Positions 16,553 through 24,930 of a stretch of 64,000 nt of DNA are shown piece by piece. Positions within the stretch are counted from its first letter, which is position 1. Each line of letters opens with the position of its first letter. The notes under the pieces were generated by a model. The model was given only the letters and a program-made list of their open reading frames with translations. It was not told the origin of the DNA and ran no database searches. The DNA comes from Marinococcus halophilus (lineage in GTDB: Bacteria; Bacillota; Bacilli; Bacillales; Marinococcaceae). The position numbers were made by a program, and so were the translations under genes. The stretch covers positions 124,001-188,000 of the forward strand of contig NZ_NPFA01000001.1 of NCBI RefSeq assembly GCF_002265875.1, read 5' to 3'.

Positions 16553-17716
16553 CTGCAGCACAGAACGCAGCAGCGTATAAAGGTTATTTTTCGCTTCAAA
16601 GCCGACGCCGGGCACCTCAGGCAGCTGCACATAGCCATTTTCCACCGGATAGTCATCGGCAAAGCCGCCAAATGGTTCAAAAACACCAGGATAGGATTCA
16701 TTACCGCCAAGTCCCAGGCCGGCTGCAATATTAAGTGACATTTGATGGCCGCCATGAGGGATACATCTTCTCGATGACCAGCCATTCGCTTCCAGCATAT
16801 CGAGCGTGCGCATATATTCCACCAGGCCGTAGCTGAGAGCACAGTCAAACTGCAGATAGTCGCGGTCTGGCCGCATACCGCCGTAGCTGATCAGATTCCG
16901 GGCGTCCTGCATGGAAAACAGGTTCTCTCCCGTGGCCATCGGATGAGAATAGTAGCGGCCCAACGTGTTTTGCAGAGCGTAATCGAGCGGGTCTCCCGCT
17001 TCTTCGTACCAGAACAGACCGTATGGCTCGAGCGCTTTAGCATAGGCAATGGCTTCATCCAAATCGAAGCGTCCGTTTGCGTCTACTGCAAGCTTTCCTG
17101 CATCGCCGGTGACATCAATCACAGCTTCGATGCGCCGGATATCCTCTTCAAGTGGCACGCCGCCTATTTTCATTTTCACCACCGAATAGCCGGCTTCCAA
17201 ATACGTACGCATCTCCTGCTGCAGTGCCTCGTTTCCTTTGCCAGGCTGATAGTAGCCGCCGGCCGCATACACGAATACACTACTGTCTGCTTTTCCTCTT
17301 CTATACCGTTCGGCAAGCAGCTGATGCAGCGGCTTTTCTTCAATTTTAGCTACCGCATCCCAAATGGCCATATCGATGACGCCGACAGCCACCGAGCGTT
17401 CCCCGTGGCCGCCGGGCTTTTCACCGGTCATTAATACGTTCCAAATTTTAAAGGGATCCAGGTTGGCCCCGTCGTCGTCTGTAATCTCCTGTTCAGAGGC
17501 TTCAAGCAGGCGCGGGATAAACCGCTCGCGTAAAAGCCCGCTCGGCGCGTACCGGCCGTTGGAGTTAAACCCGTAGCCTACGACCGATTTGCCGTTTTTT
17601 ATGACATCGGTTTTGACCGCTACGACGGAAACATTCATTTTACTGAAATCAATAAACGCATTACGGATATCCGATTTGATCGGCACCGCCCGCTCTTCTA
17701 CTTGAGTAATTTTCAT
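16550..17716 (-). CDS. tarD: D(-)-tartrate dehydratase (enolase superfamily, TarD type)
   Basis: A 388-residue enzyme of the mandelate-racemase branch of the enolase superfamily. It would abstract the alpha proton of D-tartrate and eliminate water to give oxaloacetate. The barrel shows K181-x-K183 (VVKMKIGG), the magnesium ligands D212 (VDANGRFD), E238 (WYEEAGD) and E264 (GENLFS), and the HGGHQ box at 321-325 with the acid His. Length and residue numbering are within one of what I recall for Bradyrhizobium japonicum TarD (K184, D213, E239, E265, H322). It lies 12 bases after a DASS anion transporter on the same strand, with a two-component system upstream, so uptake and breakdown of tartrate or a close relative fits well. 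Confidence 0.85.
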   Translation of the reverse strand: MKITQVEERAVPIKSDIRNAFIDFSKMNVSVVAVKTDVIKNGKSVVGYGFNSNGRYAPSGLLRERFIPRLLEASEQEITDDDGANLDPFKIWNVLMTGEKPGGHGERSVAVGVIDMAIWDAVAKIEEKPLHQLLAERYRRGKADSSVFVYAAGGYYQPGKGNEALQQEMRTYLEAGYSVVKMKIGGVPLEEDIRRIEAVIDVTGDAGKLAVDANGRFDLDEAIAYAKALEPYGLFWYEEAGDPLDYALQNTLGRYYSHPMATGENLFSMQDARNLISYGGMRPDRDYLQFDCALSYGLVEYMRTLDMLEANGWSSRRCIPHGGHQMSLNIAAGLGLGGNESYPGVFEPFGGFADDYPVENGYVQLPEVPGVGFEAKNNLYTLLRSVLQ

Positions 17717-17728
17717 GACGGGGCCTCC

Positions 17729-19435
17729 TTAGTTATTGAGAAAAGCTTCCGGTACAGTGGTTAAGTCTATGCCCCAAAGCGTCGGCAGAACCAGATAAAC
17801 TAATGTCGTAATCAGTATTATCGCAAATATATTCAGGAAGAAACCGTTTTTCACCATGTCGATGATTCGTATTTTTCCGCTCCCGAAGATGATGGCGTTT
17901 GGCGGCGTACCAACCGGCAGCATAAACGCACAGTTCGCAGCCATCGCACATGGCACCATCAGCGCAAACGGATGCACTTGAATGGCAATCGCAAGGGAAG
18001 CCACCAGTGGAATAATCATCGTGCCTGTTGCTGTGTTGGACGTAATTTCTGTTAAGAACAATACGAGCGTGGCAGATACAAGGATAACGAGAATAATATT
18101 TACGCCTTCAAGAATAGTTAAGCTGTTACCAATCCATTCGGCAAGATCCGTGTTACTAAAGCCGGCAGCAATTGCCAGCCCACCGCCGAACAGGAGAAGA
18201 ATGCCCCATGGAATCTCTCTGGAATCTTTCCAGACAAGCACCCGCGGGTCTTCTTGTTCTTTTGTGGCAGGCACCAAAAACAAAAGCACCGTAGCGATCA
18301 TGGCAATACCGCCATCACTGAGGCCGGCGACTCCGACTACTTCCTGCCAGAAGAATGAACGTGTAATCCACATTACCGCGGCAAATACGAACACGGCCAT
18401 AACAATTTTTTCTTCGTACTTCATTGCTCCAAGCTTTGTTCTTTCAGCCTGAATCATATCGCGGCCGCCCGGAATATTCGAAAAGCCGATATTGTAAACA
18501 AAACGCGTCAGATAGAACCACACCATCAGTAAGAAGACGGCTACGATCGGCGCGCCGAACATAATCCACTGTGCAAAGGAAATCTGCTGGCCAAACAGCT
18601 CTTCTGACTGCGCAGCCAGAATACTGAGCGGCGGCGTTCCAATCAGTGTACCGAGCCCGCCGACCGTTCCAGCGTAACCAACACCGAAAATAAGCGCTTT
18701 TTCGAATTTTTTCACTTCTTTTTCGGAATCCTGTTCTCCTTTAAGAGCTTCCGACACCTGATACGTGATTGCAAGCGCAATTGGAAGCATCATCATCGTG
18801 GAGGCTGTGTTGGACACCCACATGGACAAGAAGCCTGTAGCCACCATAAAGCCCAGAATAATCCGGTTGGTGCTTGTACCGATAACCGCGATGATAAACA
18901 GCGCGATTCTCTTATGTAGATTCCATTTTTCCATTGCGTAAGCAATGAAGAAACCACCTAAGAATAAAAAGATAATATCATTACCGTAGGAAGAAACAAC
19001 CGTATCCCCATCAAGTGCCCCGGTGATCGGCAGCAGAACAATCGGCAATAATGAAGTTGCCGGGATCGGAATTGCTTCTGTAATCCACCAGGTGGCAATC
19101 CAGAGCGTGGTGGCAAGAACTGCTTTTCCTTCATAACTCAGCCCGGAAGGATCTAAAAATAACATGGTAATCAGAAATAATAATGGCCCTAAAATAAGTC
19201 CTACGAGCTGTGGACGTTTGTAAGAAGGGCCGTGCCCTCCGCTGTCTCCCCCGTCATTTCCTCCTCCATCATCACCGCCGCGGCTGGTATTGCGGCCTGC
19301 AGTAGAAGGATCCTGTATTTCTTCTTCCTTATGACGTGTTGGTGACCGGTCCGTCTGAAACACATTCAGCAGTTTTTTTGTCTGCCGATGGGAGTTCCAT
19401 AATGATTTCCACCCGGACGCAACCGTATTCTTCAT
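17729..19435 (-). CDS. Divalent anion:sodium symporter (DASS/SLC13), probable tartrate transporter
   Basis: A 568-residue transporter with about 12 membrane segments. Both Ser-Asn-Thr sodium-binding signatures are present: MWVSNTASTMMM in the first half and TEITSNTATGTMI in the second, each preceding a helix break as in VcINDY. Ahead of the first membrane segment lies an unusual polar stretch of about 70 residues, including a Gly/Asp-rich run (GGDDGGGNDGGDSGG). ATG 19435 has GAGGTG upstream; a GTG at 19444 is a less supported alternative. It shares a transcript with tarD and follows a cre site and the response-regulator gene. Substrate (D-tartrate or another C4 dicarboxylate) is inferred from tarD. 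Confidence 0.9.
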   Translation of the reverse strand: MKNTVASGWKSLWNSHRQTKKLLNVFQTDRSPTRHKEEEIQDPSTAGRNTSRGGDDGGGNDGGDSGGHGPSYKRPQLVGLILGPLLFLITMLFLDPSGLSYEGKAVLATTLWIATWWITEAIPIPATSLLPIVLLPITGALDGDTVVSSYGNDIIFLFLGGFFIAYAMEKWNLHKRIALFIIAVIGTSTNRIILGFMVATGFLSMWVSNTASTMMMLPIALAITYQVSEALKGEQDSEKEVKKFEKALIFGVGYAGTVGGLGTLIGTPPLSILAAQSEELFGQQISFAQWIMFGAPIVAVFLLMVWFYLTRFVYNIGFSNIPGGRDMIQAERTKLGAMKYEEKIVMAVFVFAAVMWITRSFFWQEVVGVAGLSDGGIAMIATVLLFLVPATKEQEDPRVLVWKDSREIPWGILLLFGGGLAIAAGFSNTDLAEWIGNSLTILEGVNIILVILVSATLVLFLTEITSNTATGTMIIPLVASLAIAIQVHPFALMVPCAMAANCAFMLPVGTPPNAIIFGSGKIRIIDMVKNGFFLNIFAIILITTLVYLVLPTLWGIDLTTVPEAFLNN

Positions 19436-19461
19436 CCTTCTCACCTCTATTTTCAGATTAT

Positions 19462-19475
19462 TGAAAGCGCTTGCT
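19462..19475. promoter_or_regulatory. cre site (CcpA operator) ahead of the tartrate transporter
   Basis: TGAAAGCGCTTGCT differs at a single outer base from the TGNAANCGNWNNCA consensus and is nearly palindromic. It lies 27 bases upstream of the transporter start. Confidence 0.75.
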
Positions 19476-19490
19476 GACTAATATAATAAA

Positions 19491-19554
19491 GTTTTGATTC
19501 TTTGTATACATTTTGTAAGTAAGCACATACTTTTGTAAACAAAATAATCAAAAC
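19491..19554 (-). promoter_or_regulatory. Candidate response-regulator binding region upstream of the transporter
   Basis: GTTTTGATT (19491-19499) and AATCAAAAC (19546-19554) form a 9-bp inverted repeat. Between them TTTTGTAA occurs twice (19511 and 19531), exactly 20 bases or two helical turns apart. It lies in the 134-base gap between the regulator gene and the transporter it probably controls. Function inferred. Confidence 0.45.
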
Positions 19555-19569
19555 TAACAGCCTTTTCTC

Positions 19570-20280
19570 TTACTTTTCCATCCAGTCCTTAAGTATTTCC
19601 ACCTGCTCCGGTGGCATCGTATATTGTTGGAGCGGTCTGCCGCTTCCCGCATAATTCATTGTTATTTTAAGCACCCCTTCGCCTTCTAAAAAGGCGAGAT
19701 ACTTTCGCACAGAAACTCTTGAAATACCTGTGCTTTCTGCAAGTCCCTGTGTAGTGAAGGTGCTGTCGGCATACTTTAGAATCTCTTCGCCGACATTCCG
19801 GAAGGTTTCCGTCGTCAGTCCTTTAGGCAGTTCGTGCTCCTCCCGGGTCCCCTTGTTGGCTAAAAACAACTGATCGACGTCGTCCTGGCCCCATTCCTTT
19901 TTTGCCCCGGAGGCCTTCTGCCATTCCTTTACATTTAACAATGCTTCCCGAAAACGTTCAAAATGAAACGGCTTGATTAAGTAATCCGTACAGCCAAGTC
20001 TTTTGGCTCGCTGGAGCGACGACGTGTCGTTGGCGGATGTAATTGCAATGACATCCACCGGGATCCGTTCTTTTCGCAGTTCCTCCAAAAGATCAAGGCC
20101 GTTTTCTTTACTTAAATATACGTCCAAAAGCACAATATCAATCGCTTCTGCCTGAAGCATCTCTTTTGCTTTCGTCAGGTTTTCCGCATGGCCGGCTACG
20201 TCAAACCCGGGAACACGCTCGACATACATGCGGTTAAATTTAGCTACCATTGGATCGTCTTCAACCATTAATACTTTCAT
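19570..20280 (-). CDS. Response regulator, CitT/DctR type
   Basis: A 236-residue regulator. The receiver domain has the acidic pair EDD (residues 7-9), the phosphoacceptor Asp in IVLLDVYLS, the Thr/Ser in IAITSAND, and Lys in DYLIKPFHF. The C-terminal third is a winged-helix DNA-binding domain (TTQGLAESTGISRVSVRKYLAFL), as in CitT, MalR and DctR, which activate carboxylate transport genes. The start follows the kinase stop by one base and uses AAGGAGAA inside the kinase end. Its target is most likely the adjacent transporter-tarD unit. Confidence 0.92.
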   Translation of the reverse strand: MKVLMVEDDPMVAKFNRMYVERVPGFDVAGHAENLTKAKEMLQAEAIDIVLLDVYLSKENGLDLLEELRKERIPVDVIAITSANDTSSLQRAKRLGCTDYLIKPFHFERFREALLNVKEWQKASGAKKEWGQDDVDQLFLANKGTREEHELPKGLTTETFRNVGEEILKYADSTFTTQGLAESTGISRVSVRKYLAFLEGEGVLKITMNYAGSGRPLQQYTMPPEQVEILKDWMEK

Positions 20281-20281
20281 T

Positions 20282-21895
20282 TCAGTTCTCCTTCTTCATG
20301 GGTATCTGTACGTCAAAGGCTGTGCCCTCGCCTGGCTGGGAATTAATAAACACTTCTGCTTTCAAAGTATCGAGCGAACGCTTTGTATTGTACATCCCAA
20401 AGCCGCGGCCTTCCCCTTTCGTCGAATATCCCCGTTCAAATAGTTCTGCCTGCGTCTTCTCGTCCATCCCCCGTCCATTATCCTCGATCTGAAAGCCAAG
20501 ATAGCTGTTCTCCTCGTAAATATGCATAAATAAATGAGGGGACGGAGTGTGGTTCATGGCATCGCGGGCGTTATCGATCAGGTTGCCGATAATGGTGATC
20601 ATATGGTCGGTCCATTCAGGATCAGCCATCGCCGGCCACATTCCGCTTCCCGAGAGTTCCACTTCAATGCCGTTTTCCTGCAGGTTGGAAATTTTATTCA
20701 TTAAATATCCTGCAAGCACCGGATCTTTTACGTATGCAGTTACCCACCCGACCTCCTGGCGATAGTTGCTCGAAATACTCATGACATAGTCGTCGAGCTC
20801 TTCATACGATTCTGTCTGGATCATTGCTGATATCACGTGGAGCTTATTCATAAATTCATGGGACTGGGCCCGCAGCGTTTCTGCATACGTGCGGGCGCCG
20901 GAAAGCTGTTCGACGAGGCGCGTCAGTTCGTCTTTGTTTCGGAAGGTAGCCACCGCCCCAAGCAGCGTCGTATCGGAAACCACCGGCATACAGCTAACAA
21001 TAATTTCTACCTCATCCAGCTGCTGGATCTGGTCAAGCTCCCGCTCTTTCGTCTGCAGCACTTTTTTTAGAAGAGAATCAGAAAAGAAATACGATATGTC
21101 TTTTCCCATCGGATCCTCATCAGCACCGGCTTCTGCAAACAGTTCCCTGGCCGCCTCATTGGCCAGAATTACCTTGCCGCTGCTGTCCACAGCAAGCACA
21201 CCTTCCCGCACGGAAGACATAATCGCCTCCCGCTGCTCAAGCACCTGCGATATTTCCAGCGGCTCGAGCCCATGCATGGTTTTTTTAATACGGCGGGCTA
21301 GCCAGAAGGCGCCAAGGACACCAGCTGCCAGTCCAATACCACTCCCGAGCACCAGCGTTTTCTGGTCTGCCCAGATGTCCTCCTGGATGCTGTCAGTCAG
21401 AATGCCCACTGAGGTAACACCTATCTGCTCTCCCCCAGCCGTTACCGGCACAAAAGCCCGCATGGAAACACCGAGCGTTCCTTCAGCCGTGGATACATAC
21501 GTCCGGCCATTCAACGCCTCTGTCTCGTCTCCCCCGGCGAATTTCTTTCCGATCCGGTCCTCGCGTGGATGCGTATACCGTACGCTGTTCATGTCCATCA
21601 CAACAATGTATTCCATATTCGTCGCCTGCTGAACTTCCCTGGTATATTCCTGCAGGCTTGCTCCCTGCTCACCGGCACGTAGGGCTTCGGCTGCTTCCGG
21701 CGAGCGGCTGACCGCCTGGGCAATATTTAATGCCTTCTCTGCCTGCTGATCCCGGACATCGTCAGCCGTGTCCACAGCAACAATGATACCGGTTATACAA
21801 AGCGCAATCAGCATAACTGCAGAAATCAACAAGGTAATCCAAGTTACGAGCTTCAACGGTTTTTTTCTCTTGTCCCCCACCATATCCCCCATCAC
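20282..21895 (-). CDS. Sensor histidine kinase, CitA/DcuS type
   Basis: A 537-residue membrane kinase. A first membrane segment (WITLLISAVMLIALCITGIIV) is followed by an extracytoplasmic PAS-like sensor of about 130 residues, a second segment (LVLGSGIGLAAGVLGAFWLA), a cytoplasmic PAS domain, the H-box SHEFMNKLHVISAMI, and the ATPase boxes NLIDNARDA, DNGRGM and GRGFGMYN. The family senses extracellular di- and tricarboxylates such as citrate, malate, fumarate or tartrate. The start is uncertain: ATG 21895 lacks a good ribosome site, and further ATG and GTG codons follow within six codons. Partner of the regulator next door. Confidence 0.92.
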   Translation of the reverse strand: MMGDMVGDKRKKPLKLVTWITLLISAVMLIALCITGIIVAVDTADDVRDQQAEKALNIAQAVSRSPEAAEALRAGEQGASLQEYTREVQQATNMEYIVVMDMNSVRYTHPREDRIGKKFAGGDETEALNGRTYVSTAEGTLGVSMRAFVPVTAGGEQIGVTSVGILTDSIQEDIWADQKTLVLGSGIGLAAGVLGAFWLARRIKKTMHGLEPLEISQVLEQREAIMSSVREGVLAVDSSGKVILANEAARELFAEAGADEDPMGKDISYFFSDSLLKKVLQTKERELDQIQQLDEVEIIVSCMPVVSDTTLLGAVATFRNKDELTRLVEQLSGARTYAETLRAQSHEFMNKLHVISAMIQTESYEELDDYVMSISSNYRQEVGWVTAYVKDPVLAGYLMNKISNLQENGIEVELSGSGMWPAMADPEWTDHMITIIGNLIDNARDAMNHTPSPHLFMHIYEENSYLGFQIEDNGRGMDEKTQAELFERGYSTKGEGRGFGMYNTKRSLDTLKAEVFINSQPGEGTAFDVQIPMKKEN

Positions 21896-21982
21896 TGCTG
21901 CAAATACTTATGTCTGGTAACATGTTTTATTATGCAGGGAGCTGACGGTTTTTTCAAACGAAGCTAGAAGCCGGTTTGGCCT

Positions 21983-22804
21983 TTATTTTCGCTGGCAGGT
22001 CGGGCAATAGTAACAGCGCCTCGAGCCAGCAGTAAAGCGGATGATTTCTGAGCCGTCCACCCGGCATGGCTGGCCGCCGCGGTTAAAGACCCAGTGCCGG
22101 TACTCGCTGTATGTTTTCCCTTCGGCCTTTGCCCCTTCAACAACTGTCTCATCGGTCGTTACTCCTTTGTATTTATAGGAGCGGTTCATTAATAAAAGAA
22201 GTGCTTCTGCCACCTGGCGGACCTGTCCCTCACTTAAATCCGCCGGCCGCTGCTCTGGATAAATGCCGGCAGCAAACAGTATTTCACTGCGCAGGTAATT
22301 ACCAATGCCGCCGATAAAGTGCTGATCGAGTAAAAGCGACGTGAAGCGCCGGTTTCGAAACTTTTTATCCAGGCTGCGTGCTGCAATCATATCCACCGTT
22401 ACCTGCTCGCTGAGCGGATCCGGGCCGACCCGGGAGACGAACGGATGATCTTCAATTTCTTCTGTCGGCATGATTTCCACATCCGAAGCGCTGTATAACA
22501 GAGCGGACTGCTTCTCATTATGCAGGGCCAGCCGGAGCTTGCGGTTTGTTTTCGGGTAGGTGTAGCTGTTTTTAACATACCATCGTCCGTACAGCTGATT
22601 GTGGGAATAAATGGTATAGCCGCTGCTCAAATGAATGAGCATCGCCTTTCCTTTTGTGGCCACTTTATTTACTTTTGACCCAGACAGCAGGTTTTCATAG
22701 GCTTTCAACCGGTCAAACGTCGTATACATTTCGATAACCGACCCCTTCTGCAGGGCTTTTTCCACTTTATCGGCTTCCCGCCGTATCTCTGGTCCTTCGG
22801 GCAT
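21983..22804 (-). CDS. nei: Endonuclease VIII (Nei), DNA glycosylase/AP lyase
   Basis: A 273-residue Fpg/Nei family base-excision enzyme that removes oxidised bases and cleaves at the abasic site. The mature N-terminus PEGPEIRR, with catalytic Pro and Glu, is present directly after Met. The helix-two-turn-helix region contains GGIGNYLRSE, and the C-terminal zinc finger has Cys in QPCRVDG and the RRCYYCPTC run. PEGPEIRR rather than PELPEVE points to the Nei branch, favouring oxidised pyrimidines. GGAGAG precedes the ATG. It lies 14 bases downstream of the PrsW-like gene, so the two may share a transcript without any obvious functional link. Confidence 0.92.
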   Translation of the reverse strand: MPEGPEIRREADKVEKALQKGSVIEMYTTFDRLKAYENLLSGSKVNKVATKGKAMLIHLSSGYTIYSHNQLYGRWYVKNSYTYPKTNRKLRLALHNEKQSALLYSASDVEIMPTEEIEDHPFVSRVGPDPLSEQVTVDMIAARSLDKKFRNRRFTSLLLDQHFIGGIGNYLRSEILFAAGIYPEQRPADLSEGQVRQVAEALLLLMNRSYKYKGVTTDETVVEGAKAEGKTYSEYRHWVFNRGGQPCRVDGSEIIRFTAGSRRCYYCPTCQRK

Positions 22805-22818
22805 ATCGCTCTTCTCTC

Positions 22819-24096
22819 CTATTCTTTTTTATCTTTACGTCCCATGCGCGACATCGTCTGGCCGCGGGACTGTGATTCGGCTTCCGGCTCCCCGCCGCCC
22901 GCCAGTTCCGGCTTCAAGCCACTCGTGTGCAGACCTGCAATCTGGCGGAGGCCCGCCTGGATCATCGTTAAAATCAAATACCAGGCCACTGCGATCAAAA
23001 CCAGCTGTACCAGTCGGCTGTCCGGAAAGAAAGCGAGCGGCATGTCCCATACTGCATGAAGAAGCACCGGTATAATAAAGATTTTTAAAAACTGTCTGTC
23101 CGTCACATGCTCTCTCCGGAGCGGGGCATCCCGCTTCACGAGCAGCAAAGCTGCGCCGATAATAGCTCCCCACACCACATGCCCGCCAATCGACAGCCAT
23201 CCGCGTTCAAAAATGACGTCAATCATTACGCCGGTTCCGTACTGCAGGCCGAAATTAAGCGCATAGCCGGCGGATTCAAAGGCAGCGAAGCCAGCTCCGA
23301 CAGCTGCACCGATCAGCAAGCCATTCAGAATATATATTACCTGTGTTTTTTTTATTAGATACGCGATAATAATCAGTTTCCCTATCTCTTCCACAACGCC
23401 AATAACGATGGCGCTGAAGAACCCAATTTCACCGATGGGAATAAACGAATACAAAATCAGCGTGACGAAGATTGACGCTACCCCGCCGACGAAAAACATC
23501 TGCAGCACGCGAAGCATGCTGATGTTTCTCGGGGCATTCAGTTCATAAAAAAATACAACGAGCGCAAACGGGGCAGCGAATGAACCAATCGCGACCATGC
23601 CCGGAATCGTCAAAACATTGCCGAAAAACAGCGTACATGCATAAAGAATCAGGTATGTTATCACTAGCACCAGGAATACACGCGAAAACAGCCATGGTTT
23701 TGGCCACGAAAGCGGAATTTCCTGCTCATTCGGTGTCGTCAGAGATGTGCCGGAAATAAATACCAGCTCTGCTTCGTCCCTCGTGTGCCGTTTAAAAACG
23801 CTGGAAAACAGGTTTTTTAAATGAAAATCAGCCGCCCCTTCTTCCCCCACGTATTGATTAATCCGGGTTGAAGCCCGGATGAAAGCACTTCTCGCCTGGT
23901 CGCCCGGGTGATCTTCATCTTCTATAAGCGCTTCGACGAGTATAGTACGGCTGAGCGGAAGCCAACGGCCGCCGGTAGCTTCTGACCACACAAGCGTTTT
24001 AGCCCCAATCTGTCTTTCATCAATTAACGCCCGCATCTGCGCACTCGACAGCGGGCCATGCTCTTTTTCTTCCTGTCTGTAGTACCAGTAATCCAT
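22819..24096 (-). CDS. PrsW-family intramembrane metalloprotease with N-terminal GYF-like domain
   Basis: A 425-residue membrane protein. Residues 1-60 form a GYF_2-type domain (MDYWYYRQ, HGPLSSAQMRALI, WLPLS), a short peptide-binding fold. After a soluble linker, about eight membrane segments follow with the PrsW residues: the Glu-Glu pair in GVVEEIGKL, Glu in FAAFESAG, and His in SIGGHVVWG and LLHAVWDMP. PrsW performs site-1 cleavage of the RsiW anti-sigma factor in B. subtilis. This longer GYF fusion is a different architecture, and its substrate is unknown. ATG 24096 has GGAGGGG at five bases. The C-terminal tail (about 35 residues) is charged and polar. Confidence 0.87.
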   Translation of the reverse strand: MDYWYYRQEEKEHGPLSSAQMRALIDERQIGAKTLVWSEATGGRWLPLSRTILVEALIEDEDHPGDQARSAFIRASTRINQYVGEEGAADFHLKNLFSSVFKRHTRDEAELVFISGTSLTTPNEQEIPLSWPKPWLFSRVFLVLVITYLILYACTLFFGNVLTIPGMVAIGSFAAPFALVVFFYELNAPRNISMLRVLQMFFVGGVASIFVTLILYSFIPIGEIGFFSAIVIGVVEEIGKLIIIAYLIKKTQVIYILNGLLIGAAVGAGFAAFESAGYALNFGLQYGTGVMIDVIFERGWLSIGGHVVWGAIIGAALLLVKRDAPLRREHVTDRQFLKIFIIPVLLHAVWDMPLAFFPDSRLVQLVLIAVAWYLILTMIQAGLRQIAGLHTSGLKPELAGGGEPEAESQSRGQTMSRMGRKDKKE

Positions 24097-24202
24097 AGAC
24101 TCCCCTCCTGCTTTTCCTTCTCCAGCTACTTTCATTTTACCCGAATGATAGCAATCATAAGCCCTGTCTATCACAAACCAGGTATCGCAGCCCACCACTA
24201 GA

Positions 24203-24241
24203 TTAAAAAAAGCCAGCCTGTTTTTTTACAGCGCCAGCTTA
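24203..24241 (-). terminator. Intrinsic terminator of the transglutaminase-like gene
   Basis: On the minus strand AAGCTGGC and CTG pair with CAG and GCTGGCTT (two G-U pairs, one bulge), followed by seven T. Confidence 0.7.
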
Positions 24242-24244
24242 TCT

Positions 24245-24841
24245 CTACACCATTTTATTAGGTAGCGACTCCGGAAGCGCATACCTGTACATATATACCG
24301 GGTCCTCATGACGATCCAGTACGTCCAGCAGCCCTGACGGCGGGTCCGCGTAAATTCCCGGATAGTCAATTTCTCCTTTCTCGTCGTTCACTTCAAAAGC
24401 CAGCTGTTCTTTAGCGGTGAAAAATTGAGCATTGATGCCCGCCTTGTTACCTCTTGCATCCAGCCGTACCCATTTGTCCCAGCCCACAAGCCAGACCGCA
24501 TTTAATGCATGAATGCAATATCCGTCTTCGGGTTTTTCAAAAAGCATCAACCGCTGATAGCAAAAACCACATGGGATTCCTTCCGGCCGTAGAAGGGCTG
24601 CCAGAAGATGAGATTTTGCCCAACAGATCCCTTCCTGATGCTCCAGAACTTCAGAAGCTCTCCGGGTCACTGTTTTCCCCCGAATATCCCAGGAGTGCCC
24701 AATGCTATCCCGAACGAATGTAAAAGCCGCTTTCACCTTCTCTTCTTCATTCATCTTCGGCAAGAACAGTTTTTCTCTGGTCTGTTGAGCTATTTCTGAT
24801 TCATAATCGATATCGTGCGTTTCCCGCAAAAAAATTTTCAT
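24245..24841 (-). CDS. Transglutaminase-like cysteine protease-fold protein
   Basis: A 198-residue cytosolic protein with the transglutaminase-core triad: Cys in QEGICWAKSHLLAALLR, His in YCIHALNAVWL, and Asp in WVRLDARGNK. Such stand-alone bacterial proteins are usually peptidases or amide hydrolases rather than cross-linking enzymes. No signal peptide or membrane segment is present. A ribosome site of the GAGAGGCGG type precedes the ATG. It has its own terminator, and no neighbour suggests a substrate. Confidence 0.85.
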   Translation of the reverse strand: MKIFLRETHDIDYESEIAQQTREKLFLPKMNEEEKVKAAFTFVRDSIGHSWDIRGKTVTRRASEVLEHQEGICWAKSHLLAALLRPEGIPCGFCYQRLMLFEKPEDGYCIHALNAVWLVGWDKWVRLDARGNKAGINAQFFTAKEQLAFEVNDEKGEIDYPGIYADPPSGLLDVLDRHEDPVYMYRYALPESLPNKMV

Positions 24842-24893
24842 TAGACCGCCTCTCTCTTTTTTGTATAATTATACTTTATTTGTTATTAAAATA

Positions 24894-24925
24894 CAAAAAG
24901 AACAGGCATTTGCCTGCTCTTCTCT
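24894..24925 (-). terminator. Intrinsic terminator of the NCS1 permease gene
   Basis: On the minus strand GAGCAGGC, loop AAAT, GCCTGTTC, then TTTTT. Confidence 0.85.
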
Positions 24926-24930
24926 ATACT

